Shown: positions 23,536 through 31,651 of the stretch, piece after piece | Numbering within the stretch: the stretch's first letter is position 1 | Layout of the letters: the number at the start of each line of letters is the position of its first letter | From: Prevotella sp. | Lineage (GTDB): Bacteria; Bacteroidota; Bacteroidia; Bacteroidales; Bacteroidaceae | NCBI GenBank assembly: GCA_017477435.1 | Contig: JAFUVV010000039.1 | Span: forward strand, 1-50,485 | Direction: 5' to 3' | DNA length: 50,485 bases | Notes under the pieces: model-generated | Databases searched by the model: none | The model's input: the letters and a program-made list of their open reading frames with translations, nothing else | What the model was told of the DNA's origin: nothing | Translations under genes and position numbers: made by a program

Positions 23536-24657
23536 ATGCAAATCGAACTTCGCAAAGTGACCGTTCGCGAGCTGACGGCAGGATATGAGAACAATGAAGA
23601 GGGTGGCGTGCGCGGCTACGGAGGCAGGCTCGATATCAGGCCGCCGTATCAGCGCGAGTTCATCTACGACGACAAGAAGCGCGAAGCAGTGATCACCACC
23701 GTCAGGGCAGGATTCCCCCTGAACGTGATGTACTGGGCCACGCGCGACGAGGACGCCGACGTGCCTTTCGAAGTGATGGACGGACAGCAGCGGACAATAT
23801 CGCTCTGCCAGTATGTGAACGGCGACTTCGCCTACGACTTCCAGTATTTCGACAACCTGACAAAGGCAGAACAGGACCAAATCCTCGACTACGAGCTGCA
23901 CGTCTACGTCTGCTCGGGAACGGACAAGGAGAAGCTGAAATGGTTTGAGACAATCAACATCGCCGGCGAACGACTCACGCAGCAGGAACTCAGAAACGCC
24001 GTCTACGCCGGTCCGTTCGTCTCCGACGCAAAGCGATACTTCTCCAAGTCGAACTGTGCCGCCTACAACATGGGCAAGAACCTCATCAACGGCTCGCCCA
24101 TACGGCAAGACTATCTGGAGACAGCCCTGAAATGGATTGCCCGCAGCCAGAGCACCCCACAGCAGCGACTCACCATAGAGGGCTACATGGCAAAGCATCA
24201 GCACGACCCCAACGCCACGCAGCTGTGGCAGTATTTTGCGGCGGTGATAACGTGGGTGACGGCAACATTCGACGTGGGCAAGCGCAAGCAGATAATGAAA
24301 GGCGTGGACTGGGGACTGCTCTACGACCAGCATCACGACCGCATCCTCGACAAGAGCGAGCTGGAGAAAAGAATCTCGCGGCTGGTGATAGACTCCGAGG
24401 TGCAGAACAAGAAAGGAATATGCCCCTACGTCCTCAACGGCGACGAGCGCGAACTGGGACTGCGCGCCTTCCCCGACGACATAAAGCTCGCCGTCTACGA
24501 ACAGCAGTTTGGCATCTGTCCGCTGTGCGGCAACCACTTCGAGATAGAACAGATGGAAGGCGACCATATCACCCCGTGGCGGGAAGGCGGACGGACAGTG
24601 ATGGAGAACTGCCAGATGCTCTGCCGCGACTGCAACCGCAGAAAAGGCGCGAAGTAG
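23536..24657 (+). CDS. DUF262-HNH nuclease, probable restriction partner
   Basis: 373 aa. N-terminal DUF262 (ParB/GmrS-like NTPase-type fold) with 'RPPYQREFIY' at 35-44 and the signature DGQQR at 82-86. The C-terminal about 46 residues form an HNH nuclease: CPLC, 'GDHITPW', 'MENCQMLCRDCNRRKG', with two zinc-binding Cys pairs. It follows the methyltransferase by 10 bases, so the pair is probably one operon: modification enzyme plus nuclease. DUF262 proteins are known in type IV systems (GmrSD), where they need nucleotides; here the paired methylase suggests self-protection instead. Composition is uniformly GC-rich, unlike the methylase C-terminus. Cleavage specificity is unknown. Confidence 0.85.
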   Translation: MQIELRKVTVRELTAGYENNEEGGVRGYGGRLDIRPPYQREFIYDDKKREAVITTVRAGFPLNVMYWATRDEDADVPFEVMDGQQRTISLCQYVNGDFAYDFQYFDNLTKAEQDQILDYELHVYVCSGTDKEKLKWFETINIAGERLTQQELRNAVYAGPFVSDAKRYFSKSNCAAYNMGKNLINGSPIRQDYLETALKWIARSQSTPQQRLTIEGYMAKHQHDPNATQLWQYFAAVITWVTATFDVGKRKQIMKGVDWGLLYDQHHDRILDKSELEKRISRLVIDSEVQNKKGICPYVLNGDERELGLRAFPDDIKLAVYEQQFGICPLCGNHFEIEQMEGDHITPWREGGRTVMENCQMLCRDCNRRKGAK

Positions 24658-24784
24658 ACCTTCCCTCCGGCTCCTCCGGAGATGTGGACGCAGACTACGA
24701 TGGGGAGAATCGCTTCTACCACAGATTGCGCTGATCTCACTGATTATGTGTGCATGGCGCAGATAGGAGAGGTGGAGAATGACA

Positions 24785-24826
24785 AAAGGCAGCAAGAAGA
24801 TCAATAGCGATCTTTTTGCTGCCTTT
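24785..24826. terminator. Bidirectional terminator
   Basis: AAAGGCAGCAAGAAGATC pairs with GATCTTTTTGCTGCCTTT (one G-T wobble) around AATAGC. It lies between the convergent HNH gene and rpmH and should serve both. Confidence 0.85.
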
Positions 24827-24858
24827 CGGATGGAGACCATGCGGCCTCTGACGGGGGC

Positions 24859-25014
24859 TTACTTGCCGTGATTCTCGTCGGATACGGTAAGCTTCTTGCG
24901 ACCGTGACGACGGCGCGATGCCAATACGCGGCGACCATTCTTGGTTGCCATTCTCTCACGGAAACCGTGCTTGTTTACTCTGCGCCTGTTGTGAGGCTGG
25001 AATGTTCTTTTCAT
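24859..25014 (-). CDS. rpmH: 50S ribosomal protein L34
   Basis: 51 aa, starting at the ATG at 25014. The sequence begins [20 protein letters not shown] and continues '[25 protein letters not shown]', unmistakable for L34, a small basic protein of the large ribosomal subunit. It has its own promoter (25059-25089) and a terminator downstream. Confidence 0.97.
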   Translation of the reverse strand: MKRTFQPHNRRRVNKHGFRERMATKNGRRVLASRRRHGRKKLTVSDENHGK

Positions 25015-25058
25015 TTTCTTCTATATTTTTTTTATTCGTTTTTCTCCGTTACGGGGTG

Positions 25059-25089
25059 CAAAAGTAGTCATAATTTTCGAATTGGCAAA
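25059..25089 (-). promoter_or_regulatory. rpmH promoter
   Basis: Minus strand: TTTG (25086-25089), 19 bases, TACTTTTG (25059-25066). Full consensus spacing, 44 bases before the rpmH start. Confidence 0.75.
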
Positions 25090-25140
25090 GAATTAAGCTA
25101 AATTTCGTAAGAAAAAATGCGTTTTTTTATATTTTTGTAC

Positions 25141-25148
25141 TACCTTTG
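25141..25148 (+). promoter_or_regulatory. Putative -7 box of efp
   Basis: TACCTTTG, 56 bases before the efp start. The -33 region is poor. It is divergent from the rpmH promoter. Confidence 0.5.
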
Positions 25149-25204
25149 CAGTCGCTACAATGCTAACGGACAATAAAAATTGAATAAACAAAATAGAATA
25201 ACTT

Positions 25205-25771
25205 ATGATTAACTCACAAGACATTAAGAAGGGTACTGCCATTCGTATGGATGGCGGAATATGGGTGTGCATCGAGTTCCAGCACCGCAAGCCGGGCAAG
25301 GGAAACACAGTGATGAACACAAAGTTGAAGAACGTCACCGACGGTCGCGTGCTCGACCGTACGTTCCTCGTGGGCGTGAAGCTGGAAGACGTGCGCATTG
25401 AGCGTCGTCCCTACCAGTATCTCTACAAGGACGGCGACGACTATATCTTCATGAATCAGGAGACCTACGAGCAGGCTCCCATCGCCAAGGACTTGGTGAC
25501 AGGCGTGGAGTATATGAAAGAGAGCGACATCGTGGAGGTTGTCAGCGATGCTGATACCGAGACAGTGCTCTTTGCCGAGATGCCAGTGAAGACCGTTCTC
25601 CGCGTGACTCATTCCGAGCCAGGCGTAAAGGGTGACACCGCTACCAACGCCACAAAGCCGGCCACACTGGAGACGGGCGTGGAGATCCGTGTGCCTCTGT
25701 TCATCAATGAGGGCGACCTTGTCCAGGTGGACACACGCGACGGCAGCTACCTGCAGCGCATGAAGGAGTAA
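25205..25771 (+). CDS. efp: Translation elongation factor P
   Basis: 188 aa, standard length. Three beta-barrel domains (KOW-like, OB, C-terminal OB). The tip loop 'HRKPGKGNT' carries Lys32, equivalent to the modified lysine of E. coli EF-P, in the KPGKG context. It rescues ribosomes stalled at consecutive prolines. The C-terminus 'GDLVQVDTRDGSYLQR' is the family signature. Divergent from rpmH, with a hairpin after its stop. Confidence 0.96.
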   Translation: MINSQDIKKGTAIRMDGGIWVCIEFQHRKPGKGNTVMNTKLKNVTDGRVLDRTFLVGVKLEDVRIERRPYQYLYKDGDDYIFMNQETYEQAPIAKDLVTGVEYMKESDIVEVVSDADTETVLFAEMPVKTVLRVTHSEPGVKGDTATNATKPATLETGVEIRVPLFINEGDLVQVDTRDGSYLQRMKE

Positions 25772-25785
25772 GATCCGATATTTCC

Positions 25786-25882
25786 TGCGAGGATTGTGTT
25801 ACGCGACATTGTCAGCCGAAGGCAGCATGCCAGCCGGCAGAGGCAATGGGGAGAAGAACGTAGCCCAATCCTCGCATTGTTT
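25786..25882 (+). terminator. Long-loop hairpin ending in a T run
   Basis: TGCGAGGATTG (25786-25796) and CAATCCTCGCA (25866-25876) are perfect 11-bp arms, followed by TTGTTTTTA. The 69-base interior holds a smaller GC-rich palindrome. It could end efp transcripts or be a leader element of the glycosyltransferase gene. Confidence 0.5.
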
Positions 25883-25907
25883 TTATTGATCAACACAAGA
25901 GAAAAGC

Positions 25908-26924
25908 ATGAGATATTCAGTCATTGTACCAGTGTTCAACCGTCCTGAAGAGGTGAACGAGTTGCTCGCGAGTCTTTGCCGTCAGACGCTGAAAGACTTC
26001 GAGGTGATTATCGTCGAGGACGGTTCCGACGTGGAGAGTCGCGATGTGTGTCGGCGCTATGGCGACCGTCTCGACATTATCTATTATGCCAAGGAGAACG
26101 GCGGTCCGGGTCTGGCACGCAACACAGGTGCCGAGCATGCCAGCGGCGAGTATCTCATCATCCTCGACTCCGACGTCGTCCTGCCCGAGGGATATCTGCA
26201 AGCCGTCGACGATGAGCTACGCCGCCAGCCGGCAGATGCATTCGGAGGACCCGACGCTGCACATCCCGATTTCACCCCCGTTCAGAAGGCCATAAGCTAT
26301 TCGATGACGTCGTTCTTTACCACCGGCGGTATCCGCGGCGGGAAGAAAAAACTCGACAAGTTCTATCCGCGGTCGTTCAATATGGGCATTCGCCGCGAGG
26401 TCTACCGCTCGCTGGGAGGGTTCTCGCAGATGCGATTCGGCGAAGACATCGACTTCAGCTACCGCATCTGTGAGGCAGGATATAGCACCCGGCTCTTCCC
26501 CGAAGCATGGGTGTGGCACAAGCGACGCACCGACTTCCGGAAGTTCTACCGCCAGGTGTACAACTCAGGCATCGCACGCATCAACCTTGAGAAGCGCCAC
26601 CCAGGCACAATGAAAGCCGTCCACCTGTTGCCTGCAGTGTTCACCGTGGGCACTCTCGCGCTCGTCTTTCTCTCGGCAGTGGGGTTCGTGGCCGGCGTAT
26701 GCTGGCTGATGTTGTTGCCGTGGGTGCCCATCGTGCTCTACGCGCTCATCATCTTCGCCGATTCTGCGCTGAAGAGTCGCAGCCTGCGCGTGGGTCTGCT
26801 GTCGGTGCCGGCAGCCTTTGTACAGCTGATGGGCTATGGCATGGGATTCATCAAGGCGTGGTGGAAACGCTGCGTGAAGAAAGGCGATGAGTTTGCTGCA
26901 TTCGAAAGGAATTTCTATAAATAA
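25908..26924 (+). CDS. Membrane-anchored family 2 glycosyltransferase
   Basis: 338 aa. GT-A fold: 'YSVIVPVFNRPEEV' start, 'VEDGSD' near 37, metal-binding DSD at 87-89, 'RFGEDIDFSYR' acceptor or catalytic region near 184-194, and a 'HKRRTDFRKFYRQ' segment. Two to three hydrophobic helices lie at about 225-310, suggesting inner-membrane attachment. It transfers a sugar from a nucleotide donor; acceptor unknown (polysaccharide, lipid or protein). It ends 14 bases before the serpin gene, which may be cotranscribed. Confidence 0.88.
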   Translation: MRYSVIVPVFNRPEEVNELLASLCRQTLKDFEVIIVEDGSDVESRDVCRRYGDRLDIIYYAKENGGPGLARNTGAEHASGEYLIILDSDVVLPEGYLQAVDDELRRQPADAFGGPDAAHPDFTPVQKAISYSMTSFFTTGGIRGGKKKLDKFYPRSFNMGIRREVYRSLGGFSQMRFGEDIDFSYRICEAGYSTRLFPEAWVWHKRRTDFRKFYRQVYNSGIARINLEKRHPGTMKAVHLLPAVFTVGTLALVFLSAVGFVAGVCWLMLLPWVPIVLYALIIFADSALKSRSLRVGLLSVPAAFVQLMGYGMGFIKAWWKRCVKKGDEFAAFERNFYK

Positions 26925-26938
26925 CACTTGTTTTGCCT

Positions 26939-28405
26939 ATGAAAAAGATCTTGTTTTTTTGCATAGCCTTGATTTTAGGTTGTGCGACGGTTGTTGCCCA
27001 GACGGTTGTCAAGGGCAAGGTGCTGGACGAAGACAGGAATGTTGTCATCGGAGCCACGGTGGAAGTCGTCGGCACGAAGACGGCCGTTATCTCCAATATC
27101 GATGGTGAGTTCACGATAGAGATTCCGAAGAAGAAATCTAAGTTGCGCGCGAGATACGTCGGCTTCGACGATGCGACGGTCGATGCCAAGCAGGGCGTGG
27201 AGATCATATTGAAGGAGCCCGTTGCGGTGGTGACCCGCAAGGAGCGGAGAGACATCAGTCTATCTGACGCCGACAGGAAGACTATAGCCAGCATCAACGA
27301 TTTCTCGTTCAAGATGATGAAGGAAGTCGGCTGTAAGAAGAGTGCGATTGTCTCGCCGCTGAGCGTTGCCTGTCTGCTTGCAATGACTTCTAACGGTGCG
27401 GCAGGAAAGACTCTCAGCGAGATGCAGACATTGCTTGGCAGCTCGCCGGCAGAGCTGAATGCCTTCTACAAGAGGTTGATTCCTTTCCTCACCGACAGCC
27501 AGTGGGGCAGCTCCTTCAGCATGGCCAACGCACTGTTCACTAACAAGTCGTTCCCCATGAGCAGCCAGTTCGTCGCAGAGGCAAGCGACAACTATCAGGC
27601 CATGGCGCGGAGCATGAACTTCGGCAGCAGCTCTCCGCTGAAGGCGATAAACGATTGGTGCAAGGAAAAGACTGGCGGAATGATTCCCAAGATAATCGAC
27701 AAGACCAGCCCCAGCGCACTGATGTATGCGCTCAATGCCGTCTATTTCGATGGCAAGTGGAAGCATGAGTTCGATCCGTCGAAGACGAAAGATGAGAAAT
27801 TCACGCTGCCCGGTGGGAAAGAAAAAACTGTGCCTATGATGCGACAGCAGCGGGTTCTCAGATATGCCAAGGCGAAGAATTGCGCCATGCTCATGCTGCC
27901 ATATCAGGGTGAGACGTCCTACGAGATGATCGTACTGCTCCCCGACAAGGACTGCTCTGTGGAGAAGATGCTGGAAGACTTCGACTATGCCTCGTGGAAT
28001 GAGGCTTGGAGCACAAAGACGCTCTGCGATGTGAGCGTGAAGCTGCCGCGGTTTGAGATTGACACCGACCAGCCGCTCAACGCCCTGATGAGTCGCATGG
28101 GCATACCGTCGGCCTTTGATGAGCAGCGAGCCGACTTCAGCCGCATGGCCGACATGAAGAAGATGGCTCCTGACAGCCGGCTCCATATCTCGAACATGAA
28201 GCAGATGGCCCGCATCGAAGTGGAGGAGACAGGCACGAAGGCCGCTGCTGCCACCCTCGAAGAGATTGTGGTGACAGGCGCGGCACACCCCGTAGTGCCA
28301 CGATTCAAGAAGGTGGACTTCCACGCCACACGGCCGTTTGCATACATAATCACCGAGCACGCGACGGGCATGATACTCTTCATGGGCGTGTACAACGGAG
28401 AATAG
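26939..28405 (+). CDS. Secreted serpin with SusC-type N-terminal domain
   Basis: 488 aa from the ATG at 26939 (an in-frame TTG lies two codons upstream). A signal peptide or lipoprotein-like leader comes first, then a carboxypeptidase-regulatory-like domain (about 22-95, 'VKGKVLDEDRNVVIGATVEV'), as at the start of SusC-type transporters. A full serpin domain follows (about 115-488; 'SPLSVACLLAM', 'NAVYFDGKWKHEF'). The reactive-loop hinge 'EETGTKAAAAT' at 429-439 has the small residues of inhibitory serpins; by counting, P1 falls near Thr446. It should trap serine or cysteine proteases by loop insertion, perhaps to protect the cell surface; the target is unknown. Confidence 0.9.
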   Translation: MKKILFFCIALILGCATVVAQTVVKGKVLDEDRNVVIGATVEVVGTKTAVISNIDGEFTIEIPKKKSKLRARYVGFDDATVDAKQGVEIILKEPVAVVTRKERRDISLSDADRKTIASINDFSFKMMKEVGCKKSAIVSPLSVACLLAMTSNGAAGKTLSEMQTLLGSSPAELNAFYKRLIPFLTDSQWGSSFSMANALFTNKSFPMSSQFVAEASDNYQAMARSMNFGSSSPLKAINDWCKEKTGGMIPKIIDKTSPSALMYALNAVYFDGKWKHEFDPSKTKDEKFTLPGGKEKTVPMMRQQRVLRYAKAKNCAMLMLPYQGETSYEMIVLLPDKDCSVEKMLEDFDYASWNEAWSTKTLCDVSVKLPRFEIDTDQPLNALMSRMGIPSAFDEQRADFSRMADMKKMAPDSRLHISNMKQMARIEVEETGTKAAAATLEEIVVTGAAHPVVPRFKKVDFHATRPFAYIITEHATGMILFMGVYNGE

Positions 28406-28434
28406 AAATTAGATATAGAACAACAAATTGCTTA

Positions 28435-29121
28435 ATGACAAAGCTTAACATAAACCAGTGGGCAGAGGAAGACCGGCCGCGCGAAAAGCTCATGCGGCTT
28501 GGTGCCGAGGGTCTGTCGAACGCCGAACTGTTGGCAATACTGATAGGGTCGGGCAGTACCACCGAGAGCGCCGTCGACCTTATGAAACGACTTCTGAGCG
28601 AGTGCGGCAACAATCTGAACACGCTTGGCAAGAAATCCATCGCCGACCTGATGGCGTATCGTGGCATCGGCGAGGCGAAGGCCATCACGATCCTTGCCGC
28701 CTGCGAGCTGGGCAAGCGCCGCCAGCAGGAGAAAGCGCAAGAGAGGATGAGGATGGATAGCTCGCTGGCAATATACAACTATCTGCTCCCGAAGATGCAG
28801 GACCTCGACACGGAAGAAGCCTGGGTGCTGCTCATGAACCAGAACTACAAGCTCATCAAGGGCGAGCGGCTGAGCCGTGGCGGCATCACCGAGACAGCCG
28901 TCGACGTGCGGCTGATCATTAAGCAGGCCGTGCTGTCGAACGCCACAATAGTGGCCATCGCCCACAACCACCCGTCGGGCAGTACGCGGCCGAGCAAGGA
29001 CGACGACCGACTGACGGAGCGAGTGAAGAAAGCGTGCGAGGTGATGCGGCTCTACTTCGCCGACCATGTCATCGTGACCGACGGCAGCTACTACAGCTAT
29101 CGCGACCAGGGACGCCTCTGA
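28435..29121 (+). CDS. radC: RadC family JAB/MPN protein
   Basis: 228 aa. N-terminal helix-hairpin-helix region ('AYRGIGEAKAITILAACELG') and C-terminal MPN/JAMM metal site 'HNHPSGSTRPSKDDD' (His177, His179, Asp190). Long annotated as a DNA repair protein, but its biochemical role is unsettled; peptidase or nuclease activity has been suggested. Starts 29 bases after the serpin stop. A 22-bp repeat array begins 17 bases after its stop, then a terminator. Confidence 0.92.
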   Translation: MTKLNINQWAEEDRPREKLMRLGAEGLSNAELLAILIGSGSTTESAVDLMKRLLSECGNNLNTLGKKSIADLMAYRGIGEAKAITILAACELGKRRQQEKAQERMRMDSSLAIYNYLLPKMQDLDTEEAWVLLMNQNYKLIKGERLSRGGITETAVDVRLIIKQAVLSNATIVAIAHNHPSGSTRPSKDDDRLTERVKKACEVMRLYFADHVIVTDGSYYSYRDQGRL

Positions 29122-29138
29122 TGACGACTGTCGGTGGC

Positions 29139-29226
29139 AGTACAAAGCCCATGTACTCCGAGTAGAAGAGTCATGTACTGAGAGTACAAAGCCCATGTAC
29201 TGAGAGTACAAAGCCTTTGTACTGGG
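29139..29226. repeat. Four-unit 22-bp AGTAC palindrome array
   Basis: Exactly four 22-bp units, each built on AGTAC-N9-GTACT (for example AGTACAAAGCCCATGTACT) with 3-base linkers; unit 2 is degenerate (AGTAG start). Its orientation is opposite to the array at 43641, judged by the centre sequence (AAAGCCCAT here, ATGGGCTTT there). It lies between radC and its terminator, so it would be transcribed as the radC 3' tail. Confidence 0.9.
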
Positions 29227-29272
29227 TCCTTTCTATACGTATAAGCCTGCCTTTAGTGGCGGCGGCGATGAA

Positions 29273-29304
29273 GAAAAAGCGCTAAAAGCAGCGCTTTTTC
29301 TTTT
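29273..29304 (+). terminator. Rho-independent terminator after radC
   Basis: GAAAAAGCGCT and AGCGCTTTTTC around AAAAGC, followed by TTTT. Perfect 11-bp stem. Confidence 0.8.
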
Positions 29305-29507
29305 GTTATACCAAGACTTTTCGTAACTTTTCCATCCTTGCGGATGAAGAAGTTACTTGCACTCGGCATAAAAAAGAAACACGTTTCTTTTGTTCTGCTC
29401 TCGTTTTTTCGTAACTATGACTTTGTCGAAGTTACTGCGTCTCGGTATAACAAAAATGAAAAAACGAGTTTTTTCTTTTGTTCTACTCTCGACTTTTCGT
29501 AACTTTG
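29298..29507 (+). repeat. Triplicated promoter region
   Basis: TTCTTTTGTT recurs at 29298, 29385 and 29473 (periods 87 and 88), each followed by a TTTTCGTAACT block. Between the copies lies GAAGTTACT...CTCGG.ATAA. Only the third copy keeps a perfect -7 box; the first reads TAACTTTT and the second TAACTATG. Confidence 0.75.
29477..29507 (+). promoter_or_regulatory. Promoter of the DUF59 gene
   Basis: TTTG (29477-29480), 19 bases, TAACTTTG (29500-29507). The spacer ends ACTTTTCG, as in the pta promoter. The start codon is 17 bases downstream. Confidence 0.8.
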
Positions 29508-29524
29508 CCCACAAAATAGCTAAT

Positions 29525-29845
29525 ATGACACAAGAAGAGAAAAGCGAACTTGAAGGAAGAATCGTCGATATTATCAAAACCGTATACGATCCCGAGATAC
29601 CTGTAGACATCTGGAACCTCGGGATGATCTATCGCATCGAGGTGAACGACGACCACTCCGTGGACATCGACATGACGTTCACTGCGCCCAACTGCCCCGC
29701 TGCCGACTTCATCCTCGAGGACGTGCGCACGAAGGTGGAGAGCGTGGAAGGAATCACGTCGGCTAACGTCAACCTTGTCTTCGAACCCGAATGGGACAAG
29801 AGTATGATGAGCGAAGAAGCCCGTGTAGAACTCGGATTTGAATAA
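29525..29845 (+). CDS. DUF59/MIP18 family Fe-S assembly protein
   Basis: 106 aa from the ATG at 29525; the frame is open upstream but the promoter overlaps it, so the shorter start is right. 'DIIKTVYDPEIPVDIWNLGM' and 'FTAPNCPAADFI' with the conserved Cys are characteristic of the DUF59 (SufT/YitW-like) family, which helps assemble or deliver iron-sulfur clusters. 88 bases separate it from the lpxH-like gene. Confidence 0.88.
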   Translation: MTQEEKSELEGRIVDIIKTVYDPEIPVDIWNLGMIYRIEVNDDHSVDIDMTFTAPNCPAADFILEDVRTKVESVEGITSANVNLVFEPEWDKSMMSEEARVELGFE

Positions 29846-29932
29846 TTGAGAATGGAAGGCCCCCTGCAATCGCTCAAGGGGGATGCTGGAAGCAGAGTCA
29901 TCTTGTTGCATTTTAAAAAAACATACCCTCTG

Positions 29933-30697
29933 ATGAAAAATGTTTATTTTCTTTCCGATGCTCACCTTGGGTCGTGGGCGATAAACCACAAGCGAATGCA
30001 GGAGCGCCGGCTGGTGCGCTTCCTCGACAGTATCAAGCACAAGGCAGCGGCGGTGTACCTGCTCGGCGACATGTTCGACTTCTGGAATGAATACCGCTAT
30101 GTGGTGCCGAAGGGATACACGCGGTTCCTCGGGAAGATTTCCGAGCTGACCGACATGGGCGTGGAGGTGCACTATTTCACGGGCAATCACGACATCTGGA
30201 CCTACGGCTATCTGGAGCGTGAATGCGGAGTGATACTCCACAGACAGCCGCTGACGACGGAGATCTACGGCAAGGTGTTCTATCTTGCCCACGGCGACGG
30301 TCTTGGCGACCCAGACAATAAGTACAAGTTCCTGCGGCGGATGTTCCATAATAAGACCTGCCAGCGTCTGCTCAACTTCGTGCATCCCCGCTGGGGAATG
30401 GCGCTCGGACTCACGTGGGCAAAGCACAGCAGACTGAAACGGGAGGACGGAAAGGAACCGCCATACATGGGCGAGGACAAAGAATTCCTGGTCCTCTATA
30501 CAAAAGAATATATGAAGACCCACCCCGAGATCGACTATTTCCTCTATGGACATCGCCACATAGAGCTCGACCTAACCCTCTCCGACAAGGCACGCATGAT
30601 GATCCTTGGCGACTGGATATGGCAGTTCACCTACGCCGTCTACGATGGCGAACACATCTTCATGGAGCGATATATCGAAGGAGAGACACAGCCATAA
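29933..30697 (+). CDS. lpxH: UDP-2,3-diacylglucosamine diphosphatase-like phosphoesterase
   Basis: 254 aa from the ATG at 29933; the upstream in-frame sequence has no family similarity. Calcineurin-like metal motifs in order: SDAHLG (Asp9, His11), GDMFDFW near 44, GNHD near 87, 'AHGDGLGD', and GHRH near 205. The 'FLGD(M)FDFW' context and 'HPRWGMALG' fit the LpxH branch, which makes lipid X in lipid A synthesis at the inner membrane. A small GC hairpin (CCCCCT...AGGGGG) lies at 29864-29881 before the start. Confidence 0.85.
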   Translation: MKNVYFLSDAHLGSWAINHKRMQERRLVRFLDSIKHKAAAVYLLGDMFDFWNEYRYVVPKGYTRFLGKISELTDMGVEVHYFTGNHDIWTYGYLERECGVILHRQPLTTEIYGKVFYLAHGDGLGDPDNKYKFLRRMFHNKTCQRLLNFVHPRWGMALGLTWAKHSRLKREDGKEPPYMGEDKEFLVLYTKEYMKTHPEIDYFLYGHRHIELDLTLSDKARMMILGDWIWQFTYAVYDGEHIFMERYIEGETQP

Positions 30698-30828
30698 AGC
30701 CTGTCGCCATCACATCAGGCACCGCATTTCTCATGCACGCGCGCGTAATATACGCGTAATATATTTATAATGTGGATGGTAGTTTGATTATTGAAAACAC
30801 CTTCGCGCTGCCTCTCGATTGACAACAA

Positions 30829-30876
30829 AAAAGCATCCGCCACATCTGGAACTGACCAGAAGTAGCGGATGCTTTT
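30829..30876. terminator. Bidirectional terminator
   Basis: AAAAGCATCCGC / GCGGATGCTTTT with an inner TCTGG/CCAGA stem, between the convergent lpxH-like gene and the SGNH hydrolase gene. The stretch 30698-30828 otherwise shows only a short ACGCGCGCGTAATATACGCG dyad. Confidence 0.85.
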
Positions 30877-30900
30877 ATCACATAATCACTATACGATTGT

Positions 30901-31599
30901 CTATCTCATCTTTTCGATTACGGGAACGATGAGACTCTCCATCACATCGTAGCCAGCCCCGTTTGGATGCACCTGCTCTGGTGTGTATCGTCCGTCCATG
31001 CCCTTGCCGTCGGGCGAGAGCATAGCGCTGAAGTAGTCTACGTATGGTATCTTCTTCTCTGCGGCGTATGCTTTCACGCGCGCATTCAGGCGGCGAATCT
31101 TCCCCATCACGTCGGTGAGCTCGCGACGCCATGGCATGAACTCTGCAGGAAGCGTAGAGGTGAGTATCACCTTTATCTTGTTTGCACGTGCCAGCTCAAC
31201 CATCGACACCACATTGCCGAAGGTCTGGTCTTCGTCGTACTTGCCGGTATTCTCGGCAATATCATTAGTGCCATAGTTTATCACAACAATCTTCGGTTGA
31301 AGATCGATGACATCCTGACGGAAACGCAGCAGGAACTGATATGAAGTCTGTCCGCTGATACCACGACCGATATAGCCATGCTTCTTGAAGAAATCGGGAT
31401 GATGGTTCACCCAACCCTCGGTTATCGAATTGCCCATGAAGACAACTCTCTTCTCTTTCTTTCCTGGCTTGCCGAGCTGGGCGTTTTCCTTTGCATAACG
31501 CTGATAGTTGGCAAAATCGTGGCGCTGTGCCGACGACGACTGTGTGCCTGCTATGATCATAAATACCACTGCGGCACTGAGCATAATTATTCTTTTCAT
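30901..31599 (-). CDS. Secreted SGNH/GDSL hydrolase
   Basis: 232 aa. Signal peptide of about 24 residues. SGNH blocks: 'VVFMGNSITEGW' (catalytic Ser58), Gly in 'IGRGISGQTS', Asn in 'NYGTNDIAE', and 'VHPNGAGYDVM' with the catalytic His. It is an esterase/acylhydrolase, probably deacetylating carbohydrates, as such Bacteroidetes proteins often do; substrate unknown. It lies downstream of the phosphoesterase gene on the same strand and ahead of a terminator. Confidence 0.9.
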   Translation of the reverse strand: MKRIIMLSAAVVFMIIAGTQSSSAQRHDFANYQRYAKENAQLGKPGKKEKRVVFMGNSITEGWVNHHPDFFKKHGYIGRGISGQTSYQFLLRFRQDVIDLQPKIVVINYGTNDIAENTGKYDEDQTFGNVVSMVELARANKIKVILTSTLPAEFMPWRRELTDVMGKIRRLNARVKAYAAEKKIPYVDYFSAMLSPDGKGMDGRYTPEQVHPNGAGYDVMESLIVPVIEKMR

Positions 31600-31651
31600 C
31601 TCTGTAAATGTTATGGTTCGGTTGTTAATAATGGAATCCTTTTATAAAAAA

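Noticed and set aside
28432-29211. Minus-strand 259-codon frame opposite radC
   Set aside because: Shadow of radC; its first part is only translated 22-bp repeats.
29139-29226. CRISPR-like mini-array
   Set aside because: The whole 22-bp unit is repeated and the linkers are only 3 bases, so there are no spacers.
29390-29524. 45-residue N-terminal extension of the DUF59 protein
   Set aside because: The sequence is the triplicated promoter region and includes the intact promoter itself.
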